Below, one piece after another: positions 32,331 to 45,129 of a stretch of 64,000 nt of DNA (position 1 is its first letter; each line of letters begins with the position of its first letter). The DNA is taken from NCBI GenBank assembly GCA_018136815.1, contig CM030938.1, positions 4,545,724-4,609,723 of the forward strand. The letters run 5' to 3'. A program made the translations under genes and the position numbers. This DNA is from Isochrysis galbana (lineage: Eukaryota; Haptophyta; Isochrysidales; Isochrysidaceae). The notes below the pieces were generated by a model. It was not told the DNA's origin and ran no database searches. It saw nothing but the letters and a program-made list of their open reading frames with translations.

Positions 32331-33303
32331 GTGGCCATGGCGGCCGATCTCGGTGACCCGACGCGCTCCGACGCGCGTGGAGCGGCTTATCACACCAGTG
32401 CGCTGCCCCCCTCACCTTGCACGCCCGCGCCCGAGCACTCCGAACCCAGCACATTCATCTTGCATCATGCCCACATGTTCGCATGCTGGCCAGGCCGTTC
32501 CTCTCCAAACAAACTAACATTCCCTTCGATTCCCGCGCAGCTCAAAGAAGGCGCGTCAGCCAGCATTTCAGAGTTCAAGGTGCTGAGATCGGACACCGTC
32601 GCGCTCGGATCCGCGGCCCGAGCCGCCTCTTGTGAGTGATGCTGCGGGTACCGAGACTCCCCTTAGGTACTCACGGCACCATTTCTTCCCTTTGCCCCGC
32701 AGGCAAAATATTCAAGTGGGATGGGCGCTGGCGCTGCCGCTGTGAACGTTGCACTTGGCGCGTTGTTATGCCATAAGTGCCGAGGCACCGCGCTCGACCG
32801 CCTGCGCGGCCAGAGCCGTGGCTGCTGGTACGAGTGGTGCCGTGGGCACCAAGGCCCCCCCCTTGGTACTAACGGCACCACTTCCAACCTTCATCACACA
32901 GGCATGGTACGCATGGTCACAAGGGGCCTGATGAGCTCGTGCTGACAGTGCGACTGGCGCGAGAGAGAGCGAGCCGGCGCCAGAGCCGCCGCGCTGAATC
33001 AAAAAAAAAATCTTCTTAAAAAACCCCGCTACGTGTGCGGCGTGAGGCAGTGTGCTTGTGTACCTCCCTACTACCCAACCTTAACCCCTAACAACCCCCT
33101 CCCCCTTCCCCAGTTCCCTCGTTAGCGGAGAAGCTGGTTCCGGGGAGGCCGCGCGCGCTGCTTCGGCCAGGAGTTGGAGAGAAGGGGGCGGGAGACTGTG
33201 GCTCGTCCTTTGCTTTCGGTGTTAGCTTTGGTTATTCTCCCTTAAATAATTTAGATTCCTTTTTTGGTAACTGCTGTGATTCTTACCCAGAGATTTAGCT
33301 GCT
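32331..33303. repeat. Diverged tandem repeat of about 195 bp with a GGTGCC inverted repeat
   Basis: Two diverged units (about 32580-32720 and 32780-32905) each carry GAGCCG, a TGGTGCCGT-like and ACGGCACCA pair, and an acceptor-like C-rich tract ending CAG. The second forms a clean stem: AGTGGTGCCGT 32833-32843 with ACGGCACCACT 32872-32882. A related copy lies at 34500-34563. A plus frame at 32331-32640 could be an exon (acceptor at 32540) but lacks motif support. Confidence 0.5.
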
Positions 33304-34450
33304 TTAGGTGATGTGTCGTAGGTCTAGCCCCCTTGCCGCTTGCAAGAGGTCCTCCGACGTTCCTATGTTGAAATCCTTGTCCACCGTGTACAGCGGGCTT
33401 ATCATTCTCTTAATGTGTTTGTTGCTTGGGGCGTGTAACCCCATATTCTCCCGTTGTTTTTTTAGCCTCTGAAAGAAACCGACTTTCGCCGTTACTAACA
33501 GGTGATATCTCGTGAGGATCGCTCTTAAGATCGACCTGACGGACCTGCCGTCCGCGTTGCCATACTGAATGTTATAGAAGTCGGTTAGAATATACCTCCA
33601 CGCCAAGATACCTAAGTATCCTGAGGAGGGGTGCGGTCTGTCCACCTGATAACAGAAAAGACGTTGGGGTATTTCGGATCCCGGCTTAAGGGAAATCCCT
33701 AAAAGTCCTTCTATGAATTCAAAGACCGGCTCCGTCGCGATACATGAGGCCAAGTGAGTGGAACTCTCGGGGGCTATGCCACAAAAGCGGCATGTCGGAT
33801 CGTCGGCAAAACGGTTCGCCGTGGCTATTCTCCTATGGAGAATATGTTTAAAATGCAGATAGGAGTCTCTAGGTGTTAAAAAGTTATATTTGTACAGTTG
33901 CGATACTTGTTTCCACTTCCCCGAGAGGACCGGTAACCTTTTCTCCCATCTTAGTGTGGATTTTTGTGCTTTGGTTTTCCTCAAAGCGAGGAACGCTTTA
34001 GTCAAGACCCTGACACTCACATCCTCTAGCGTAGTTTGCGTGCCTTTTAGCGTGTACTCTTGAGGTATCGGAAACGCTGTTTCCGCCGGGCCGTCGTACG
34101 CTCGTCCCCACTTCAGTGGGGTGAATAGCTCATCGGGCAATAGTTGCGGGCTGATCCGCTCGTGGATGTGGGGCTCTCCCATAACATTAAGTTGAACTTT
34201 GTGGTGATCGCCTTTTCGGCGCAAATAGAAGTTATGGTCTTTGTCCACTAGAATGTCACCTAGTTCATGCGCGTCCGGATCTTCTTGAGGGAGGCTGCCT
34301 GGGAGGCGAGGGTGGCGGCGCCATCTCGACGTCGTTGTCAGGCGGTGCTGAGGCCTGCGAGCGCTTCGGCTCCGGCGGCTTGGGGCGGCCCCGTTGGGGC
34401 GTCGTGACGGCGGGGGGCTGGGAGAGGGGAGCGGTCGGCGCGCGCTCCAT
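33304..34450 (-). mobile_element. Deleted LINE: ORF1 N terminus joined to ORF2 C terminus, family (ii)
   Basis: On the minus strand the ATG at 34450 opens MERAPTAPLSQPPAV, an ORF1 start shared with 56264 and 48966. After about 60 codons the sequence jumps into the C-terminal domain of an ORF2 protein in another frame (DPDAHELGDILVDKDHNFYL), which runs to the stop at 33304. That part has HFKHILHRRIATANRF followed by CRFC-x8-H-x4-C, the zinc-binding zf-RVT module found C-terminal to reverse transcriptase in many LINEs. The endonuclease and reverse-transcriptase core is missing. 59200-59610 holds a close relative of the same joint. It cannot move autonomously. Confidence 0.8.
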
Positions 34451-34454
34451 CGCT

Positions 34455-34474
34455 AAAACTATAACAATAGTTTG
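34455..34474 (-). promoter_or_regulatory. Hairpin box before a LINE ORF1 ATG, family (ii)
   Basis: In minus orientation AAACTAT-TGTT-ATAGTTT forms a 7-bp stem; AGCG and then the ATG (34450) follow. The identical box stands at 56240-56259 and a decayed one at 48947. The flanks differ upstream of the box, so it marks the 5' end of the element. Confidence 0.65.
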
Positions 34475-35314
34475 AGCCGCCGCGCTGAATCACTAGCGCA
34501 CCTGGAGCCGTGGCCCGTATTGCCTCCTCCAAATGGTGCCGTGGGCACCGACACGGCACCATTCCCTTTGCCTAGGTGGTTGGGTTTGTTGCGGGCACGG
34601 CGGGCATCTATCTCACTACGAGCCTGCGTTGCTTGAGATCGCGCGAGATTATCGCGCGATCGGCTCCGGACGTCGCAGACCGTGACACCTTTGAATGTAG
34701 GTACTGAGGGTCCCCCGCCTACACTTATGTTCCTTCCTGTGCTTTGTGTCCAAGGGCTCACGGCGTCGATTCGCGATTGCGACTGTTCGTTCTTCGTTCG
34801 CCTCCGCTATATTTATATTGTGGGCAACCAATCATCTTGAAAAACTTCTTGAAGAAGATCAGGAGATGGAGAGCGCACCGCCCCTCTCCTCCCCCGCTGC
34901 ACACCCCGCCGTGCCGACAGATCGGCCCATGACAGAAGCAGTGCCGCCAAACTCAGCGCGAAAGCGCCGCGACGATCCAGGTACTACTCCCGCACTGCGA
35001 TCCATGTAGTAGTAGTAGCAATACATCATAACTTCAACTTCGTGAGGCACGTGGCTAGAGATCAGAGCAGCGGCAATTCGACTACTTATTGGGATCTCTC
35101 CACAATCGTAGGGCATTACCAATATGAGTGTACAAACTTGGCTGAAATTTATTAACCCCCCTCGACGCTTCTTGCACATGGCTGCCGTTCCCCCCATCGT
35201 GCATTGATGCCAAGTACAAAGGGAAGAAGCCGGGACGCCTAGAGGTACGTCAGTAGCTGGGGTGGCCGCTCTGACGTCCGCGTCCGCGTCGAAGCCGGGG
35301 CGCCGAGAGGCGCG
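34475..35314. other. Inverted repeat at 34532-34563, otherwise no gene
   Basis: AATGGTGCCGTG (34532-34543) and CACGGCACCATT (34552-34563) are a perfect 12-bp stem with an 8-nt loop. 34750-35010 has a plus frame (KGSRRRFAIATVRSSFASAIF...) without recognisable motifs. 35005-35030 has a TAG microsatellite. Confidence 0.5.
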
Positions 35315-36675
35315 TCAGCGCCCGAGGCGGCCACTGTAAAAGTCTTCGTTGGCCTGCCTGATCTCCTCCATCGTGTTCATCACAAATGGACCACGGGCGG
35401 CGATTGGCTCATTGATGGGTTCACCCGCCAACACAAGCAGCTTTGTGCCCTTCTCACCCGCGACAATTCGCACACTGTCGCCCGAACGGTCGAGCACAGC
35501 GACGTCTTGTGGGCCGAGCTTCTTTTCTGCGCCTAACAAAGCAGTGACACGAGGTGAGGCTCAGTAAAACTACAGAACAACGCAAGCATCACGGATCCTG
35601 CCGGCTTCACTGCGCGGTGGAGCTCAGGACTCGTGGCAGGCCACGCGTCCATCGCCCAAAACACGCGCCGGCTGGTGCCCTCAGCCTCGTCTTGTGATCA
35701 CACCGCGCCGAGATCCGTACTAAGCAAGGTGCGGCCTCACCATCTGCGCCAACAAGAGCCTTGCCCTCACGCACAAAGACTACGGCGGTGTGGCCGTCAG
35801 TGAGCGGCAGCTCATGCGCCTCGCCTGCAATGCCACGGCGGTCAGGTAAGCTGGAAGACCGTCGCTTGGGGCTTAGGATGTACTCGTCACAAACAGGTAC
35901 CGTCGCAGTAGTGTCAAAATCTGGTTGCACGTCGTGCTTGTTGAGCACGGGCTAAGCTGCACACACCATTACTAGCGATATGCACGTCCCACAGCTCGAC
36001 GGGAGTGGTCGTCTCGGCTGGGCCCGCGATGCCAGAAAATGACCCGGCGATGACGCGCACGTATGAGGCGTCGTCCGGCGCGCCTGAAGTGCCGCAAGTC
36101 TCACCGCCCAAGGCCACCTGAACAGAAAAAGTGTGTGAAGTGTATCAACGCGAAGGGAGCGCGCGGCAACCGCGAGCGAGCCGCATCACAGCGAAATAGA
36201 AGGCGGGCCTCGGGCTCACCTGAGGGATCTGAGCCTTGGTGATGGCCTGGTACTTGGGTGGACCCATCTTCGCCTTCTTCGGTAGATTGAGCCAGAGCTG
36301 CGCCATCTCAAACACTCCACCGCGCTTCGCAAATTCAGTAGAGTGAAACTCCTCGTGGATGATGCCGCGCGCGGCGGTCATCCACTGCACATCGCCTTCT
36401 CTGATGACGCCAGTATTCCCCACCGAGTCCGCGTGCTCCACCTCGCCCTGCCACGCGATGGTAATGGTTTCGAATCCACGGTGCGGGTGCTGGCCAACGC
36501 CCCTCCGTGTGGTCGTGGGCGAAAACTCCTTCTTGGCAGCGTAGTCAAACATGAGCCATGGTGAGAGCTCCGCAGAGAATGCCTTGTTGTTGAAGACTGG
36601 GTAGACGTGGAAGCCGTTGCCCACCCAGTGGCGGGGCGGCGCAGGGAGGACAGAGAGGACAGAGCGGAGAGGCAT
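35315..36675 (-). CDS. Pirin (bicupin iron protein), 302 aa
   Basis: Four exons in phase: 36675-36220, 36117-35967, 35824-35741, 35532-35315 (909 nt with TGA). The N-terminal cupin has the pirin iron ligands His63 and His65 in GQHPHRGFETIT, and His107 and Glu109 in WMTAARGIIHEE. HADSVGNTG and LWLNLPKKAKMGPPKYQ are family segments. The C-terminal cupin spans exons 2-4 (VRVIAGSFSG, GPAETTTPVELWDV, EPINEPIAARGPFVMNT). Pirins are iron-dependent redox-sensing co-regulators or quercetinases; which applies here is not shown. The start at 36675 gives the usual length; an upstream in-frame ATG at 37059 would add a low-complexity Ser/Leu/Pro leader and is less likely. The GA/CT-rich leader at 36680-36980 is probably 5' UTR. 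Confidence 0.92.
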
Positions 36676-38050
36676 GCAGGAAGAGAGGTGAAAGGCGAAG
36701 AGGAGGAGAAAGAGAAGGAGGGAGGCGGGGAAGGCCGTGGTTGTGCGGGAGGAGGGTGTGTATGGTGGGTGAGAAGCGCGGAGAGCCGAGCGCGGAGAGC
36801 AATGGAGCGAGCCGGGGAGGAAGACGAGGGGTGGAAGGGAGGTGGTGGCTGTGGAGACGGGAAGAGTGGAACCCAGTCGGACGTCGAGACCGGAGAGAGA
36901 GAGCGCGAGGGAGAGAGAGAGGGAGAGAAGGGAGAAGGGAGAAGGGAGGGAGAGGGTGACAGACGGAGGGCTGCGTGTTTTGGTTAAAAGAGAAGAGAGA
37001 GAGAGAAAGAAGAGGTAGGGAGAACGAGCTCTCCTAGAGACTAGAAGCAGTAGAAACATTCCAAAAGGGAAGGCAAGAACTTCTCCTGAGTATCACATAA
37101 TGGAAGGATTTGATTGTGGTATCACACCCCTCTCCCTCTCGCTCTCTCCTTCCACCACACGAGAGTCCCCCCGGTTTCTCCCCGGACGATATCCGCCGGT
37201 CCTCCGCGCGAGAGCCGAGCGAAAGAAAAAAGAAAGAGAGAGAAGGAGAGGATCTATTTATTCCCACAAGTAGTAGAGAAGTATTGTAGTAAATGGGCTT
37301 TACTCTTTACTGCCGGGCCGATGGGCCGATGCACCGAAACAGGTGCTTCACCACAGCTGTTTTGTGCGGTGGCTCATGGGGAGGGGAGGGCTTTTACGAG
37401 AAAAGTTTGGACTCAAAACACGATGAAAAAGCAAAGTCATTCTCGATTCCCCCCCTGCCCCCCTCTCTCCCACCCCCCTCTCCTCGCGCGATGCCGCTCA
37501 TGCCGCGCGGGGTGGAGGACTACAGAGGTCAGAGGTCGGAGGTCGGAAGCACGGTAAAAATCGGCTCGTTGGCCACCTTGAGTTTTTCATTTTTTTACGT
37601 AGAATTCATAACAAACCGAAGCACCGAAACAGGTGCTTCCGTTTTTCACCTATTGTCTATTGTCGTCAAAAAACCTGCCTAGATCCAGATCATCATATCC
37701 TGTGGGTGACAACCTGCTTTTATAAGTGGGGGTCAATGGGGCTCGCATGCTATCTCTAAAGCGGCGACGCACCTTGGGAGGTGCTGCATGTTGCAGTTGC
37801 CTCGAGGGCGGGGTGTGTTTACAAAATATTGAACGCCAATTTACCGAAATATAAGGAGCTCAGAGCACTCAACTGCCGCGAGCACCTGGCCGAGTAGTAA
37901 CTAGAGCTCTAGTGAATCAAACAGATCTAGTCTTCCTGGTCTAATTTTGGGTTTATCCGATCTCCTCTCGATCTCTCTCGAGCTCAAGGGCCACCTGGAA
38001 CGTTCGCGGACTCTTCTTCTCTCTCCGCCCAACCCCCTCCCTCTCTACCC
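36676..38050. other. Pirin upstream region; two copies of a GCACC hairpin
   Basis: The phrase GCACCGAAACAGGTGCTT occurs at 37331-37348 and 37621-37638. The second has an 8-bp stem, GAAGCACC with GGTGCTTC, around GAAACA. No exon is supported. ACTCTTTACTGCCGG occurs near 37303. Confidence 0.5.
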
Positions 38051-38061
38051 GTTGTCCATCT

Positions 38062-38985
<924 letters not shown>

Positions 38986-38987
38986 CC

Positions 38988-39019
38988 ATGGAAGTCAAGG
39001 ACGCCGCGATCTCAACGAG
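38988..39019 (+). CDS. Possible first exon (10 codons) before the lipoxygenase gene
   Basis: ATG at 38988 in a GCCGCCATGG-like context (GACCGCCATGG), encoding MEVKDAAIST plus two bases, followed by a good donor, G-GTAACT, at 39020. The next convincing exon on this strand is the lipoxygenase exon at 40938, almost 2 kb away across (CT)n DNA, so the link is only a possibility. A second ATG-exon candidate is at 39328 (MAALSSPPYTALLEE). Confidence 0.25.
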
Positions 39020-39131
39020 GTAACTTTACACACCTCTCCTCTCCTGCTTTCTTCTTCTTCCTCCCACATCCCCCCTTCCTTTCCACCAGTCTACCCGCCG
39101 CGCCTTCATTTGTTCACCTACTACTACTAGA

Positions 39132-40937
<1,806 letters not shown>

Positions 40938-43422
40938 GCGGGCTATGCCGAGCCCAACTGGCCTGTTATCCAGCCGCCAGACCCGCGCGCTTTCAACTTC
41001 TTCTGCTTCCCACCAAAGATGCTCGTGCTCACGTTCCTCGCGCTGCTTGTTTGGCCGCTCCTTATGGCGGGTGGCGCGCTCCTCGGCGTCGCCTTCGTCT
41101 TCATCGCGCTCCCCGCCGGCTTCCCTCTCGCACTCGCTCTACTCTACTTCTACTCGTACATGTACGAGCGCGGCCCCCGCGCCCACCTGGTTGTCGTCGA
41201 TGCCGACCCTGCCCATTTCCCCACCGGCCCATTGCCTTGCAGGTTTCAGAATGACACTTATACCAAGTTTCTCCTTGTATTCTACAAGCTTGGGCTCAAG
41301 AATGGGAGGCGGCCGACCGCTCGCGCCGACATGGTGCCCAGCATGCTCAAACCTAAGAAGACGCTGACCAAGAAGTACGTCGAGTACGCGGTCAACATTG
41401 CGGTGCCCATCGGCTCGGAGGAAGACTTCTACACACCCTCCGACTCATTCGGCCTTCGGCTTGCCACGTGGATCGAGGAAAACGCGCATAAGCTCCCCTT
41501 CCGCCACCACGACGCTGAGTTTGCGCCCGGCGAAGATCCGGTGGCTTACGTGATGCAGTTTGTGGGCGATGTGTACCCGAAGGTGGTCGAGGAGTGGCGT
41601 GAGAAGTGTAGCGACGAGGCGATGACGCAAATGGCCTTCTTCGGGCTTGGCGCGCACCGGCTGGAGGTGCTCACCGAGAAGGATGGCACCCGCTCCATAG
41701 TTGTGAAGACCAACCAGCTTTCGCAGCTTCCCGTGCGCGATGGCTTCGAGCACTACGGAGGCGACGCCTATTTCAACTTCGACACGTGGCGCGTCGAGAA
41801 AATCGTGATACAAAACCAAGGCAACTTATTTGACGAGGAGTTCACGACCGTGCGCCCCGGCGACGAGGGTTGGACCTACGCCAAGTTCCGTTGGCGCTCA
41901 TCGCTTTTCACGCTCGTCACGCTTGTCGACCATTTGTATGGTGTTCACCTACAGGTCGCCAACGCCGTTGCCATTGCATCCAGGGAGCAGCTGTCGCCAG
42001 GCAACCCGCTGCGGCGCTTTCTCACGCCCTTCACCTTCCGGACAATCACCATCAATAACAACGCTCGCAATAACCTGGTCAACCCGAAGTCTATGGGCCC
42101 GCGCTGCTTTTCGCTGACCGACCGCGGTGTTGACATGGCCTTCGCTGCTGCGCCCTCCCTGCTCCCTTCGGGCTTGGCCGAGGCCAAGAAGTATACCGAC
42201 GACCCGTGCAAGTACTACCGTGCGCTACTCGATCGCGGCTGGTTCATCGAGAACGTGGTCAAGCCGCAGCTTGGCGGAAAGCTCACGCCATACTATGAGC
42301 AGGCGCTTGGATACTGGAACGCAACGAGGCAGTTCGTCGAGGGCTACATGCGCTCCTACTGGTGTGCACGCACGTGGCACCGCACATCAAGAAGCACCGC
42401 CCCAATTGCTCAGCACCCGCGCTTTTGGTGTCCTATGCAGGTCGGGGCCCGCCGCCCTTGCCAAGGATTCGGAGGTGTTCCGCTTCACGATGCAGACCCT
42501 GAGCCTGCTCGAAACGGTCACAGTCAACAAGCTCGCCTCCGCAGAGAGCATGTGCCCCGAGCATGGCTCAAGGTATAGGGACCCGGAGTTGATGTGGGAG
42601 GTATTGATCAATCTCCTGGCACGCTACATCGATGTGGTTACTGCCAATCATGAGCAGGCGCGTTGACCGGCTTGATTTGTACTGCGCAACCCAAAGCGCG
42701 CTCACTAGCTGAACACCCAGCGCGAGGCGCCGTGCGAGCTCCACCTCGCCTCGGCCGTCCCAGCCGCGTCTTTGTTGCCTCACGGCCACGCTCGTCCAGC
42801 GCGCGCCCTTCTCCAGCGATGACTTCGCACTTGTCCCCTGCCCCTCACCACATACCCACCCTTCCCGGATCGCCTTGCGTGGCTAGGTGGGCAACGTGCA
42901 AATATATGCGCAGGACTCTTCGTTCTGCGCCTTCTCATGGAAGAAGGGGAAGCTTGCCGCTACCAAACAGGCTGCAGTATGTGCGGCTGTGCTGATGTCC
43001 TTCACATCGACTCCTATGCCGTCGCTCATGAAGAAGTCCGAGCAAGACGACTGGTCTTTCCTCTTTGTCGATAAATGGGTAAGTAGTTACTTCCTCTCTT
43101 TGGCTCCACGGCTGGCGCCGGCTGTTGCCTCGCCGCTTGCCTCGCCATGTGGTCGAGTCCCTTTTGGCCAGGAGCCGGCATCCTTGTTGTCTCGCGTCCC
43201 AGTCTCCCGACGGTGCCCTATCCACAGACGAGCGCCAATGTGAAGAACTCTAAGGAGAAAGCCGTCAACGCCTACAACGAGTTCCAGGAGGAACTTGTCA
43301 AACTGAGCAAGGCCGCGGACGCCTACAACGAGGCTGCGCTCGCCGAGCATGCCCAATTCCCGTACAATTTTGGTATATGGTCGCAGAATCCAAAGTACCT
43401 TGAATCGAGCGTCAGCGTGTAG
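40938..43422 (+). CDS. Lipoxygenase-family protein (5' end unresolved)
   Basis: Exons in phase: 40938-42361, 42441-42657, 42887-43078, 43228-43422 (675 codons plus stop). The intron at 42658-42886 is GC-AG; the others are GT-AG. The catalytic-domain signature is clear: H-x4-H (DHLYGVH, codons at 41931 and 41946), then AVAIASREQL, NPLRRFLTPFTFRTITINNNAR (compare HPIYKLL-PH-RYTL-IN--AR). A third histidine stands in ANHEQ-VGN across the GC-AG intron, and the protein ends SSVSV. In lipoxygenases the C-terminal residue, usually Ile, coordinates iron by its carboxylate; here it is Val. The enzyme should dioxygenate polyunsaturated fatty acids to make oxylipins. Unusually, two or three hydrophobic spans (LTFLALLVWPLLMAGG, FVFIALPAG) precede the domain, suggesting membrane anchoring. 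No PLAT domain is visible. The start exon is not identified. Confidence 0.75.
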
Positions 43423-43429
43423 TCTTGCT

Positions 43430-44175
43430 CCCGGTGCAAGGCGTTGGCTGCGATGACCGGTTGTACATGGCGTCGACCAGTTTGTTGGCCTAGTTTCTAG
43501 TAGTTCTGCTGCCAAAGGCGGCCGCTCGCCACACTGGGTGATGGCAATTGCATGGCCACGCCGACGCTGATGTGCATTCGCCGGCTCGCTGCACAAGCAC
43601 GGCGCATTGCCGTGTCGACCCAAGCTGCCCGCCAGCTTGTCTCCTACACCCACTGCTGTTGGCCCACTCGGAGGGGTTCAACTCGTCAAAGCAATCGAAG
43701 AATAGCCGCGCGCCATGTCTCGTCAAAGCAATCGAAGAATAGCCGCGCGCCATGTCTGGGGACGCTCTTACATTATTTGGTGGGCATCTCAGCTAAAGTG
43801 CCATAGTTCCTTGAGGTTGGCGGAAAGGCATGGGCTCGTAACAAGATTGTCATCGAAATGCCGCTGAAGCTTGGTTTGCATCCGGCCCACCGCCGAGACG
43901 ATGAACGGCGTTGGAATCATAAATGCGACGAACTCCCGCCTAGCTTCGACCATACTCCCCGGGCACGGACGACACCGAGACGGGTGCTGTGACCGCATTG
44001 CCGTCGTGCAATGCACTAAATGCTCTCTGATGGTCCTTGCCCCTAATTATGCAGCTTGTTAAGGTGAGGTCGCGTTCCGTCAAAAGTGGGACGGAGCTGG
44101 GTTGAGAGCCATCAAATGTCCACACCGAGTTGCTTATTTATCATTAGAAACTCCGTGCGTCGTTGATTTTACTCG
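43430..44175. other. 3' flank of lipoxygenase; 37-bp tandem duplication
   Basis: 43683-43756 is an exact two-copy direct repeat of 37 bp (TCGTCAAAGCAATCGAAGAA...). A minus-strand exon candidate (about 44055-43940, SCIIRGKDHQRAFSALHD) may belong with the frame at 44179-44454. Confidence 0.5.
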
Positions 44176-44454
44176 TACTTACCCAAGAGCTTTGATGTAG
44201 ATCGTACCATCAAGCATTGAAAACATTTCAAACATTCGGGGGCCAACTCTGGGGCGGTCAAACAACGAAAAGGGCTGCTTTAAGTAATTATATTGGGGGG
44301 GGTCGGCGGCAATTTTGACAGTGAGCGGAAAGCCCCGGCGAAAGCTGGTCGGGGGGTCTTCCGGGCTTGTCGGAATCCTCGTCCCAAACCACGGTACGAA
44401 GTCATGTCTGAACCCCCCTCCCCCCAGCACTAGCACACGGCTCTTGCGGCTCAT
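43940..44454 (-). CDS. Possible two-exon hypothetical gene, minus strand
   Basis: An ATG at 44454 opens MSRKSRVLVLGGGGFRHDF and the frame runs to a consensus donor, GGTAAGTA, near 44184. After an acceptor near 44053 (TTAACAAG) a second frame runs to the stop at 43940. Composition is protein-like (PRMFEMFSMLDGTIYIKALG) but no family is recognised. A G-run near 44420 may hide a frameshift: another frame just upstream (44590-44455, VPCIVDGRVLFQFGSYEPQE) also looks natural and would extend the protein if the run were one base off. Confidence 0.3.
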
Positions 44455-44675
44455 ACGAGCCGAACTGAAACAGGACGCGTCCGTCAACGATACAAGGGAC
44501 GCCGGCCAGATGACACGGCGGCGGTGCACTGTGCACAACGGCTCGCACGGCACGCCGCATGGTGTACCCTGAGAGCTTCACCGACGGCATGCACTGCGTC
44601 GAACTTCTGCGGAGAAGATCGCGGAGTACGGAGTACCGGCGGGCGGGGGGGGGGGGGGGGGAAGGCGAGAAGCTA

Positions 44676-44880
44676 TCGCATCCGCGATCGACCTTTTTGT
44701 TTTAGAAGGTGTTTGCGTTTCTATGTCCCCTCCTTGCAGGCTTGCCACGAGTCACCGTCGCAGGATCCTACATTCGCCCATTCGCCCTCTTTGCCCTCGC
44801 CCCCTTTGTCGCCTCCCTTGTCGCCTGCTTGCCCCTCGCCTGGCTTACCTCCTTGCGTGCTCCTCGCGTCTTTAGATGGC
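44676..44880 (+). mobile_element. Dispersed retroelement 5' segment (CGCATCCGCGATCGAC repeat)
   Basis: Begins CGCATCCGCGATCGACC and follows 28800-28985 and the reverse of 4050-3860 through TTTTAGAAGGTGTTTGCG, CCTACATTCGCCC and CTGGCTTACCTCCTTGCG. It is preceded by a run of about 20 G at 44644-44661. No ORF1 start follows; instead the ankyrin-like exon begins about 60 bp later. Confidence 0.65.
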
Positions 44881-44934
44881 TACTCGCACCTCCATTCTCA
44901 TCGATAATAAAATTATGGGCGAATGTCCCCCCGG

Positions 44935-45107
44935 GCGGCATCTCCCTCGTGCGTCGTCTCCGGCCGAGGACCGCTTGGTGTGCCTGCCAGCGGGGAGACC
45001 AATCGCGCGTGATGGCGCTGCTTGAGGAGCACCCCGTGGAGACGCTCGCATGAGATGTACGCCCCCTTGCCGCGGTGGACTCGCTCGGCAGGAGCGCCCT
45101 CATGGTG
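44935..45107 (+). pseudogene. Ankyrin-repeat exon with an in-frame stop
   Basis: The frame CACQRGDQSRVMALLEEHP...ETLA, then TGA at 45051, then DVRPLAAVDSLGRSALM reads as one ankyrin unit (A-C-x-x-G-D...LLE...D-x-LGR-x-AL). The stop replaces what would be CGA (Arg), a CpG C-to-T change. The exon ends at a donor, ATG-GTGAGC, at 45105. The downstream LINE begins within about 30 bp, so the gene is probably broken twice: by the nonsense codon and by insertion. Recoding of TGA is possible but less likely. Confidence 0.5.
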
Positions 45108-45129
45108 AGCTCGACCCGGTGTCCTGGGA

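Noticed and set aside
36676-37059. Pirin N-terminal extension from the ATG at 37059
   Set aside because: The extra 128 residues are Ser/Leu/Pro low-complexity from CT-rich DNA; the start at 36675 gives the family length.
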